From positions 1-6,671 of the forward strand of contig DATEHI010000155.1 of NCBI GenBank assembly GCA_035279665.1: 6,671 nt of DNA. Reading direction: 5' to 3'. This DNA is from CF-13 sp035279665 (lineage in GTDB: Bacteria > Chloroflexota > Dormibacteria > CF-121). Shown here in pieces: positions 1 through 5,959 of this stretch (its first letter is position 1; each line of letters begins with the position of its first letter). A model generated the notes under the pieces. The model searched no databases. It was not told the origin of the DNA and was given only the letters and a program-made list of their open reading frames with translations. The translations under genes and the position numbers were made by a program.

Positions 1-1541
1 ACCGTCACACCAAGCAGATCGAGCGTCCCGGGGTTGCCGTTATCGACCATGTCGAGCTTGAGCGTGCCGGAACTGTCCAGCGTGATCGGAGTTGCCGGCT
101 TCGTCACATCCACGATTGAAACCCTGATGTAAAGGATGGCCCTATTCTGGTTCACGCCGAGGGAGGTGACGTGGCTGCCTCGGACCAGGTAGACCCTCGG
201 GCCAGTCTTCCCTGTGGTGCAGGATACTGAGCTGTGTAGGATGAGAACCGCCTCACCAAGTGTCGCTGTCGAGCCGTAGTGCGCGATAAAGCCGAAGTTG
301 GCTTTGCTGCCGATCGCTGCCTGGCACGACCCACCAGGATTGGCGAGTCTCAGGTAACCGCCGCCAACGATGAAGCTCGTGGGCACGGGCTGTGAGATGG
401 TGACCAGTTGGTCGTCCTCGGTGTCGTTGCGCACGTAGTAGCCGCCGACCACCGTGCCGACCTGAGCCGTCTGAGAAAGACTTGTTCCAATGTTCACCGT
501 CCAGTTGCACTCCGCGGTGCCGACCTGGGAATTCGCGCTGTCGATAAGGACCACGGGGGCGGAGCACAGAACTGCGGCGTTGGTCCGATTGATGAAGGTC
601 ACAGTCGCGTGGCGAACATCGCCCGCGGAAGAATCGAAAGCTGGATCACCGGGCACGGCGCTGATGTCCTTGACAACGGTGCTTAGCATCACTGTCGCCG
701 TCGTACAGCCAGCGCATGGGGTATTGACGAAAGTTGGGCCGATGTAGGAAACCCGTGCATCTTCCGGCGTGACGGCCAGGGTGGCGCTGCCGCCGCTACC
801 CAGGAAGTTTGGACTGCTGCTGGAGAACGAAGCGGTCACCACGTGGCCGCCAGGTGCCGACGTAATCGCCGGCATGCTGTAGGCGTCCCCAGCGCTGCTC
901 AGCGGAACGGTGGATAGGGGCGAACCGTCTAGCCGGAAGGTCACGGTGCCGGTAGGCGTCAAGCCAAGCATGCTAGACGGGGCGATCTTGGCACCAATCA
1001 ATGCACGGTCGCTGTATTGAACCGGGGTCGAGACGATTACAGCCAGACTCGTCGGGATCGGCGTTACGACGACCGTTGCCGTTCCACCGATCGAGGGCAT
1101 CGAGCGATCAGTGGCGGTGATTGTCTGCGATCCGCCGCCCTTGAGCGTGAACCCGAACTGGCGGTGGCCCTGATCCCCAGCCGGTCCAGGCACGAATGTG
1201 TAGTCGGCGGGTAGGACGGCCAGCGGATCACTGCTGGAGAAGTGAACGGTGTCGTGGTAGTCGGTGGCCGCCTGGCTCGAATGATCCTCAGCCGTCACGG
1301 TCGCGCTGAAGCCGGTTGCCGCCGCGACGATTGCCGGCGGAACAAGCACCAGGTGATCGGCAATCGGGCTTAGCGGGATCGTGAGCGTTACAGAGCCGCC
1401 AGTCTCGGCGACCATACCCAGCGGCCCACCAGCATTGATGTGGGCCGACAGCGGGACATGGTCCTGTGTGGCCGTGGCAACGAGGACCAGCCAGGCTAAC
1501 GCCGATGCCACTCCGACTCGCGCCCAGGCGAGCCTCTTCAT
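1..1541 (-). CDS. Large secreted Ig-like repeat protein, C-terminus off the left edge
   Basis: The frame is open from an ATG at 1541 to the window edge (513 complete codons, no stop), so the gene is 3'-truncated by the window. Residues 1-24 form a signal peptide: K2, R3 and R8, a hydrophobic core at 9-21, and an A-T-A cleavage site at 22-24. A first Ig-like beta domain spans about 61-160 (it contains VHFSSSDP and ends GSQTITATDRS...GGTATVVVTP). A second, Big_3-type Ig domain spans about 163-258 (GTVTFRLDGSPL ... VTASF). A further beta domain lies at about 260-385. From about 388 comes a segment with IVGGGYL, NFGF, DVTKP and DNGNPGT motifs, which I associate with the domain called post-COAP-1 in choice-of-anchor P proteins; that name is from memory. 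The protein is probably cell-surface or extracellular. It is third in a same-strand cluster, 24 bp after the previous gene. A GGAGGT overlapping the upstream stop is 19 nt from the ATG, unusually far; GAGAA lies 5 nt away. An in-frame TAG upstream excludes an earlier start. Confidence 0.88.
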   Translation of the reverse strand, partial: MKRLAWARVGVASALAWLVLVATATQDHVPLSAHINAGGPLGMVAETGGSVTLTIPLSPIADHLVLVPPAIVAAATGFSATVTAEDHSSQAATDYHDTVHFSSSDPLAVLPADYTFVPGPAGDQGHRQFGFTLKGGGSQTITATDRSMPSIGGTATVVVTPIPTSLAVIVSTPVQYSDRALIGAKIAPSSMLGLTPTGTVTFRLDGSPLSTVPLSSAGDAYSMPAITSAPGGHVVTASFSSSSPNFLGSGGSATLAVTPEDARVSYIGPTFVNTPCAGCTTATVMLSTVVKDISAVPGDPAFDSSAGDVRHATVTFINRTNAAVLCSAPVVLIDSANSQVGTAECNWTVNIGTSLSQTAQVGTVVGGYYVRNDTEDDQLVTISQPVPTSFIVGGGYLRLANPGGSCQAAIGSKANFGFIAHYGSTATLGEAVLILHSSVSCTTGKTGPRVYLVRGSHVTSLGVNQNRAILYIRVSIVDVTKPATPITLDSSGTLKLDMVDNGNPGTLDLLGVT

Positions 1542-1565
1542 TGCCGTTCTCTGTGCCGCTACCTC

Positions 1566-2210
1566 CTACGGGGCGATAGTCCAGGTGACGGACGTCGTCC
1601 GGGAGCTCGATGAGTCCGTGCTGACGGTGGGACCGTTCAGGAGAAGTTGCTCCCTGTACGGCGTATTCGCGAGCGCCTGGCACTTCTTGTTGCCCGGGTC
1701 GATCACGATGTCACACGCGGGCGTAGCGGTGATGTCGGGACCGCCAAAGCCGGCGCTGATGTTCAACATTTCGAACTGGTCCTGCCCCGGAAGGTGACCC
1801 GCCCCGAGGACCGGACCGTTGCATGTGCCACCCGCCTTCATGGTGCAGATCGTCCAGTCACGGGCACTCGCGTTATTGGGCACCTTCGCGACCCCCGTCG
1901 ACTGGATGTACAAGTTACCGACAGTTCCCGTATTCGTGATAGTTATGTAGCCGGGGTTCGCGCCCTCAGTCGATCCGGGTGCCTGGCACTGGCCGTTGGG
2001 GAAGCTCAGCGCGTTCGTCAAAGCCTGTCCCAGGGAGCAGGTGGCGAAGGTACCGGCGCCGGGATCTACGGTCACCGAGTAGACGGCGATCGGGATCGTC
2101 AGCGTGACACTGCCGCTATCGACGGCGGTCGCCGAAACCGACGCTGGCGCCGCAACCACAAGCCCACCGGCAAACGCAATCAGGAATCGAAGCCAGGAGC
2201 GTTTACGCAT
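1566..2210 (-). CDS. Small secreted WxL-like beta protein with two W-T-I motifs
   Basis: This 214-residue exported protein has a clear signal peptide: basic MRKR, a hydrophobic stretch at about 7-21 (LRFLIAFAGGLVVAA), and likely cleavage near 27-29. The mature part is Thr-, Gly- and Ser-rich, as in beta-sandwich surface proteins, with six cysteines (C58, C75, C122, C130, C166, C177) that could form three disulfides. W119-T-I lies after a GYITITNTG strand and W210-T-I-A-P ends the protein. The spacing recalls the two tryptophan motifs of WxL domains, the second also close to the C-terminus, but with Ile for Leu. I therefore call it WxL-like rather than WxL. Known WxL domains bind peptidoglycan non-covalently. 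It could instead be an unrelated secreted beta protein. GGAG 7 nt before the ATG supports the start. It is the middle gene of the cluster, 89 bp after the membrane-anchored protein and 24 bp before the Ig-like protein, and shares the block GSVTLTIP (33-40) with the latter. Confidence 0.87.
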   Translation of the reverse strand: MRKRSWLRFLIAFAGGLVVAAPASVSATAVDSGSVTLTIPIAVYSVTVDPGAGTFATCSLGQALTNALSFPNGQCQAPGSTEGANPGYITITNTGTVGNLYIQSTGVAKVPNNASARDWTICTMKAGGTCNGPVLGAGHLPGQDQFEMLNISAGFGGPDITATPACDIVIDPGNKKCQALANTPYREQLLLNGPTVSTDSSSSRTTSVTWTIAP

Positions 2211-2269
2211 GTTCCCTCTCCCCGCGCAACCCGATCGGATTGGACGCTGTGCTCAGAAGAGTACCCGAT

Positions 2270-2294
2270 GCCGTCGCTCAGTTCAAGCGACGGC
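2270..2294 (-). promoter_or_regulatory. Perfect 9-bp intergenic hairpin
   Basis: The arms GCCGTCGCT (2270-2278) and AGCGACGGC (2286-2294) are perfectly complementary around a 7-nt loop. The structure begins 5 nt after the TAA of the membrane-anchored protein gene on the transcribed (minus) strand, within an 89-bp gap. The downstream side has no T-run, so it is not a classical intrinsic terminator. It could be an attenuator or a 3'-end stabiliser that sets different levels of the anchored and secreted proteins. The pairing is seen directly; the role is inferred. Confidence 0.5.
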
Positions 2295-2299
2295 CCGAT

Positions 2300-2893
2300 T
2301 TACCGCTTGCGTTGGATCTGGATCTGGAGTCGCGTGCGTCTGAGGAGGGCTGCACCGCCCGCTCCGAGGAGCGTGAGCGCGATCGCCAGGTACACCCCGG
2401 CCGGCCAGGGCCAGGGGATGCCGATGCCTGGCGAGGGCGTCACGCTGAAGGTGAGCTTGCCGGCAGCCGCGGCACCCAGCGCCACTCCCCCACTGGCTCC
2501 GGGCGGCACTGTGCCCGCGACGAGATTGGTCAGATAGTCTCCGGATTCAGCAGCCTGTGGAACAGCCAGGGTAAGAGGCACCATGGTCGCCTGCTTCGGC
2601 TCCAGATGGAAATGGGGTTTAACGATGGATACCCATGAAGAGGGCACGTCCCGCTGGGGGCCCTCGGAAAGGCGAGCAACGTGCACGGCGTAGTCGGAGG
2701 GCTCGGTGCCCGTATTGACAACGTATAGGGAGGGGAGCCGATAGCTGTTGCCCGGGTGAACGGGATGGTCCAGCGTGATCGGGCTCGCCCCGACACCGGT
2801 TCCAAGGCTAGCGTAGGCAGCAACCTGCATGCCGAGAAGGGCAACCGCGCTAACGAGTGCGCAGACGCAGAGCCGGTTGCCGCCCGCGTTCAT
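2300..2893 (-). CDS. Membrane-anchored DUF916/WxLIP-like surface protein
   Basis: This 197-residue protein has a signal peptide (R7, hydrophobic core about 9-24, A26-Y-A28 cleavage site), one extracellular beta domain (about 35-150), a transmembrane helix (about 165-184) and a basic cytoplasmic tail with two RR/RKR clusters. Within the domain, a strand ending in YVVNTG (57-62) and an LEPKQATMVPLTLAVP segment leading to SGDYLTNLV (117-125) resemble the DUF916/WxLIP peptidoglycan-binding pattern (L-P-G-x-S...VP...GDY). Firmicute WxLIPs are larger, about 330-350 residues with two domains, so this is a single-domain version. It could also be another NEW3-like or choice-of-anchor protein. It probably anchors or organises the two secreted proteins encoded after it. 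An earlier in-frame ATG at 2917 exists. I prefer 2893 because GAGG (2902-2905) sits 8 nt upstream and the longer form puts an acidic extension ahead of the signal peptide. Confidence 0.85.
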   Translation of the reverse strand: MNAGGNRLCVCALVSAVALLGMQVAAYASLGTGVGASPITLDHPVHPGNSYRLPSLYVVNTGTEPSDYAVHVARLSEGPQRDVPSSWVSIVKPHFHLEPKQATMVPLTLAVPQAAESGDYLTNLVAGTVPPGASGGVALGAAAAGKLTFSVTPSPGIGIPWPWPAGVYLAIALTLLGAGGAALLRRTRLQIQIQRKR

Positions 2894-2944
2894 CGTCGGG
2901 GCCTCGGTCGACAACATGACCTGGTTTCCGGATAGCCGACTTGT

Positions 2945-3166
2945 TCAGCGAGATTCACCGGATTCAGAGGCAGTGTATTGGAACAGAGGGTAGGCCACGC
3001 CCGACATCGCCAAGGATGCTGACCAGCGGTTTTTGAGGGTGGTCCCGAGAAAGTCCATTGCTTCGCGTCCACGTCGGCTGGTCGCCAATTCGACGTCAGG
3101 CACGAGACCACAGCGTCTGCAGCCGTTCACCAGCGACCGATCGCTAATGCCGTCAGTTATCGGCAT
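2945..3166 (-). CDS. Possible small protein of unknown function, 73 residues
   Basis: This is a candidate only. The reading frame has an ATG at 3166 preceded by AGGTGA (3174-3179, spacing 7 nt), an excellent Shine-Dalgarno match and better than those of the neighbouring genes. A promoter-like element lies about 75 bp further upstream. The stop is 51 bp before the 2893 start of the membrane-anchored surface protein, so the ORF would be first in that transcription unit. The product has a CRRC pair near the N-terminus, no signal peptide, no membrane helix and no family I recognise. Third-position GC is roughly two thirds by my count, not distinctive here. It may be a chance ORF in a leader region. 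Confidence 0.28.
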   Translation of the reverse strand: MPITDGISDRSLVNGCRRCGLVPDVELATSRRGREAMDFLGTTLKNRWSASLAMSGVAYPLFQYTASESGESR

Positions 3167-3248
3167 CCGAATGTCACCTTTCTCGTCTGGACCTATCCGC
3201 TCTCTCGCCCACGCTGATACGACTTTCGACGGAGCCCAAAATCATCGG

Positions 3249-3277
3249 ATCATATACGACGATCTAGCCAAAGTCAG
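3249..3277 (-). promoter_or_regulatory. Promoter-like element reading toward the surface-protein cluster
   Basis: On the minus strand, CTGACT (3272-3277, 4/6 to TTGACA) and TATGAT (3249-3254, 5/6 to TATAAT) are separated by exactly 17 nt. A transcript would start near 3242 and run into the possible small ORF at 3166 and the cluster starting at 2893. The element overlaps the end of the VOC remnant. The matches are seen directly. Use as a promoter is inferred, and AT-leaning intergenic DNA gives such matches by chance. Confidence 0.4.
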
Positions 3278-3386
3278 CAGTTGTGATTCCGTCGGCGTGT
3301 CCCGGTGTCCATTGCACCAGCTCAATCCGGTAGCCGTCGGGGTCCGTCAGCCATGCGGTTTGAGGTCCGTCCGGTCCGTCGGGACG
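3264..3386 (-). pseudogene. C-terminal remnant of a VOC/glyoxalase-family gene
   Basis: About 40 codons ending in TAG (3264-3266) encode a segment starting RPDGPDGPQTAWLTDPDGYR, followed by IELVQW and PGHADGIT. This is the characteristic last beta strand and tail of glyoxalase/VOC-superfamily enzymes; the Glu of IELVQW (codon 3321-3323) aligns with a metal-ligand Glu in glyoxalase I. A full VOC domain needs about 120-140 residues. Upstream on this strand the frame opens only to 3452, its first residues show no VOC features, and the cyclase gene ends at 3495. I found no continuation in the other frames. The 5' two thirds of the gene is therefore missing, so this is a decayed fragment and not an active enzyme. 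Confidence 0.75.
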
Positions 3387-3494
3387 CTGTGTTGTAGTCG
3401 CCGAATCGTCCGCCGCGTGTTGACACGATGCTGATGCTGCCACTGCCTGCATAGCGAGTCGTCGGTTGCATCACCTGCCGATCGAAGCTTGCGC

Positions 3495-5453
3495 TCACTT
3501 CCAACTGATCGTGACGACCTGCATCGGCTCGGCGATGCCCTTGAGGCTCACCTCGCGCGGCTCGGAGAGGGCAAATTTGCACGGCTGCGCCGTATGCCAG
3601 CTGGCGAGCACCTCTCCAGCCCGCGCCTCGGCGGCGATGCGAGCCGCCTCATGGACGCCCTTGCCGCGGTAATCGAGTCCCACCCGAGTGGCGGCCGCCT
3701 GGTGCAGGCCGATGCGAACCTGGGGCGCGAAGCCATGCGTGCGGCGATGATCTGCGAGCGTGCGCTGGATCTGCACAGCACACTCGATGGCGCGATCGGG
3801 CGGCGCGAAACTGGCGAAGACGCCATCTCCGCTGTGGTTGATCTCCTCGCCAGCGTGCCGAGCGATCAAGCCGCGAAGCGTCTGGTCGTGCCAATGCAAC
3901 ACCTCGTTCCAGGCTTCGTCCCCCATCGCCTCGACGAGCGCGGTCGACTTCACGATGTCGGTGAACATGAACGTGCGGGTCATCGAATCGCCGACCGCCG
4001 GTTGCAGCGATGTATCGCCCGCCTCAGAGAGCAACTGCGCAACCTGGCGCTCGTCGAGCGCGGCGCCGAGCCGCGCAAAGGTCGCGTTGGCCGCTCGCAG
4101 TTCCAACACGCCGCCCTCGGAGTCGCCGCCCGCCTGATAGGCGCCAGCCAGGGCCACCCGTGTCCTGGCTTCCTCATAGGGCGCCTCGAGTTGACGCCAC
4201 AATGCCAGCGCCTCGCAGAAATCTCGTACGGCGCTCTCCGCGTCGCCTTTAGCCAGCGTGACAGACGCGCGCGAGGCAAGCGCACGCGCCTTGAGCGCGG
4301 CGGTCGCGTACGTGGAGGCGATCGACTCGAGCTCTGTGGCGGCGGCTGCGGCCGTTGCTAGATCATTCGCCGCCAGCGCGATCGTGACCTGCGCCGGCAG
4401 GAGCCGCGCCCGGGGCAATGGTTGACGCGCCGAAGCCAAACCGCGTTTGATGGCCGCTGCGGCTGCCGCAACATCTCCCTCGGCCAGGCGCAGAAGAGCC
4501 AGACCAGGATTGGGTTCACGTCCGAGCTCGTGCGCCTGCCGAAATGCGTCCCTGGCCTCGGCCAGGTCGCCGCGACCGAGCCGAGTCTCCCCGATGACAT
4601 AGAGCGCCTCCGCGGCGTATTCGGCGATGAAGCCCCGCAGCTCCTCATAGGCGCCGCGTGCCTCAACTTCCGCTTCCTGCCAGGAGCCTTGCAGCCGGAT
4701 CACCTCCGCACGGTGGACGCGGCACATTCCGGGAAACGCACTGATCGACTGCCGATCGCACCACCGACGGGCGGCATCGGTCCATTCGCGAGCGCGCTTG
4801 TAATCGGCCATCCCCTCGCAGGTGCCGATAAGGTTGCAATAGATGATGCCAGTCGTCATGGCTTGCAGCTCACCGGATAGCGCCGCTACCGCCGCCTCAT
4901 CGAGCAACGCCATTCCTTGCGCAACTTGACCGCGCGCGACAAGGGCGCGTCCCTGGTCTTGCAGGCCGAGCGCCATGAGGTCGGGGTCACCGAAGCGCGT
5001 CCCGATGTCCAGCGTCTGCGTCGCAAGCTCGTGCGCCCGGTCGAAATCGAAATCCGCCTCGAGGGCGATCACCGCCTGGAGTCGCGCGAGATGGCCGTGC
5101 TCAATGCCGATGGGCGGATCACGGAGCAGTTGTTCCGCGCGCTTGAGCCACGCCATGCCGACCGCCGAGTTGCGTTGTTCGAATTGACCCTTGGCCAAAG
5201 CCAGGGCGAGAAGCGCGGCTCGGCCTGGACGGCCGGCCTCGAGGTGAAGAGGGAAGGCGCGTTCCCGGGCACGGATGCAGGCATCGGCGCGACCGCTCCA
5301 CCAGGCCGCTTCGGCGAGTCCTTCGAGGTCGTCGGCGGTCAGGCTCCCGGCCTGGTCCGCTGCCGTCAGGAACTCGAAGGCCTCCCGCCAGGCATGCCGG
5401 CGAACTGCATCGCGCCCTGATTCCAGCGCGTTGTCGAGATTGACCTGGGCCAT
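3495..5453 (-). CDS. TPR-like repeat / class III adenylate-guanylate cyclase
   Basis: This 652-residue soluble protein has an Ala/Leu/Arg-rich helical N-terminal region (about 1-470) with TPR-like pairs (e.g. GRGDLAEARDAFRQAHELGR) and a C-terminal class III nucleotidyl cyclase domain (about 489-652). Seen in the catalytic domain: the metal-binding Asp pair in FTDIVKST (D499) and SGDG (D543), D594 of DYRG, H601 at the usual Asn position (common in this bacterial subgroup) and the transition-state Arg R605 of VHEAAR. The residue that is normally the purine-selecting Lys (IKHTGDG) is N539 (INHSGDG), so the substrate is uncertain. The likely reaction is NTP to cyclic NMP plus pyrophosphate, with the helical repeats as sensor or partner surface. 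The frame stays open upstream to 5831, but that part is antisense to the binding-domain gene. ATG 5453 has GAGG (5462-5465) 8 nt upstream and is preferred over ATG 5480, which has only a weak GGGA. It is divergent from the cyclic-nucleotide-binding gene. Confidence 0.92.
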   Translation of the reverse strand: MAQVNLDNALESGRDAVRRHAWREAFEFLTAADQAGSLTADDLEGLAEAAWWSGRADACIRARERAFPLHLEAGRPGRAALLALALAKGQFEQRNSAVGMAWLKRAEQLLRDPPIGIEHGHLARLQAVIALEADFDFDRAHELATQTLDIGTRFGDPDLMALGLQDQGRALVARGQVAQGMALLDEAAVAALSGELQAMTTGIIYCNLIGTCEGMADYKRAREWTDAARRWCDRQSISAFPGMCRVHRAEVIRLQGSWQEAEVEARGAYEELRGFIAEYAAEALYVIGETRLGRGDLAEARDAFRQAHELGREPNPGLALLRLAEGDVAAAAAAIKRGLASARQPLPRARLLPAQVTIALAANDLATAAAAATELESIASTYATAALKARALASRASVTLAKGDAESAVRDFCEALALWRQLEAPYEEARTRVALAGAYQAGGDSEGGVLELRAANATFARLGAALDERQVAQLLSEAGDTSLQPAVGDSMTRTFMFTDIVKSTALVEAMGDEAWNEVLHWHDQTLRGLIARHAGEEINHSGDGVFASFAPPDRAIECAVQIQRTLADHRRTHGFAPQVRIGLHQAAATRVGLDYRGKGVHEAARIAAEARAGEVLASWHTAQPCKFALSEPREVSLKGIAEPMQVVTISWK

Positions 5454-5479
5454 CCTTTTAGCCTCGACGGTGCCAGACA

Positions 5480-5509
5480 TTGTCCCACAGGCACAGCTGG
5501 GTATAGAGT
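5480..5509 (+). promoter_or_regulatory. Promoter for a probably leaderless cNMP-binding gene
   Basis: TTGTCC (5480-5485, 4/6 to TTGACA) is followed after 16 nt by TATAGA (5502-5507) or after 18 nt by TAGAGT (5504-5509, fits TANNNT). The GTG start at 5517 is 7 nt beyond TAGAGT, where transcription should begin. No Shine-Dalgarno precedes the GTG, so the mRNA would be leaderless. The element lies in the 63-bp divergent gap and may extend into the 5' region of the cyclase transcript. Confidence 0.6.
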
Positions 5510-5516
5510 TTCCGAC

Positions 5517-5927
5517 GTGGCGGATCCAAAGCTCGATCGGCTGGCTCGCGTGCCGCTGTTCGCCGCCATCTCGAAACGCGAGCTCGAGTTCGTCGCGAGT
5601 CGCGTCGACGAGGTCAGTCTCAAGGGGGGTCAGACGCTGATCCGCGAGGGAGAGCCGACCGAGTCCTTCTTCATCCTGGAGAGCGGCAACGTGCAGGTCA
5701 AGCGCGCCGGCAAGCCGGCGGCCCGGCTTGGCCCCGGTGACTTCTTCGGCGAGATCGGCATGCTGGACCGAGGCCCGGCGACCGCGACGGTGGTTACGGA
5801 CGGTCCGGTCGAGGCCATTGTGCTCAGCCATAGCCAGTTCGCGGATGCGATCAAGGGCAATTCCACGCTGGCGCTGCAGGTGATCGCAGCGATGGCGAAG
5901 CGGCTTCGCAGCAACGAGAGCGCCTGA
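5517..5927 (+). CDS. Stand-alone cyclic nucleotide-binding domain (CRP-type) protein
   Basis: This 136-residue protein consists of a single cNMP-binding beta-roll with no DNA-binding domain. CRP/FNR regulators run to about 200-230 residues with a C-terminal helix-turn-helix, absent here. Seen: an N-terminal helix with VPLFAAIS (12-19), the GE-x-x-x-SFF-x-L-x-SG-x-V strand region (45-59), the phosphate-binding cassette GDFFGEIGML (74-83) followed by DRGPATATV (84-92), and a C-terminal helix to 131. The cassette keeps G78 and E79, but the Arg that contacts the cyclic phosphate is Ala (A88, in PATA rather than PRTA). Binding of cAMP may be weak, altered or lost; nearby R85 could partly compensate. 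With no output domain it would act by binding a partner protein. GTG is the start: the sequence matches the family from there and a promoter lies just upstream. It is divergent from the cyclase gene, 63 bp apart, and 32 bp before the phosphatase-family gene. Confidence 0.9.
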   Translation: MADPKLDRLARVPLFAAISKRELEFVASRVDEVSLKGGQTLIREGEPTESFFILESGNVQVKRAGKPAARLGPGDFFGEIGMLDRGPATATVVTDGPVEAIVLSHSQFADAIKGNSTLALQVIAAMAKRLRSNESA

Positions 5928-5959
5928 ATCAGGACTCGCTCTCCCTTCCGTTCGAACCG

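Noticed and set aside
1288..1683. Minus-strand frame of 131 codons overlapping the start of the Ig-like gene
   Set aside because: It is out of frame with both the Ig-like protein and the 214-residue protein, and has no family features. The in-frame genes have signal peptides and a normal 24-bp junction.
1647..2537. Plus-strand open frame of 296 codons
   Set aside because: It is antisense to two exported-protein genes with clear signal peptides; its own product is Arg-rich with no recognisable domain.
3033..3434. Plus-strand frame of 133 codons in the intergenic region
   Set aside because: It runs antisense to the VOC remnant and the promoter-like element; its Ser/Arg-rich product has no recognisable motif.
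3489..4361. Plus-strand open frame of 290 codons
   Set aside because: It is antisense to the cyclase catalytic domain, whose motifs are unmistakable on the minus strand.
5484..5500. Short inverted repeat CCCA...TGGG in the divergent promoter, considered as a CRP-type operator
   Set aside because: The arms are only 4 bp, and the TGTGA/TCACA pattern of CRP sites is absent.
5454..5831. Upstream extension of the cyclase reading frame to an ATG at 5831 (778 residues in total)
   Set aside because: The extra 126 residues are almost wholly antisense to the well-supported cNMP-binding gene and the divergent promoter. They have no domain character, and ATG 5453 has a proper Shine-Dalgarno.
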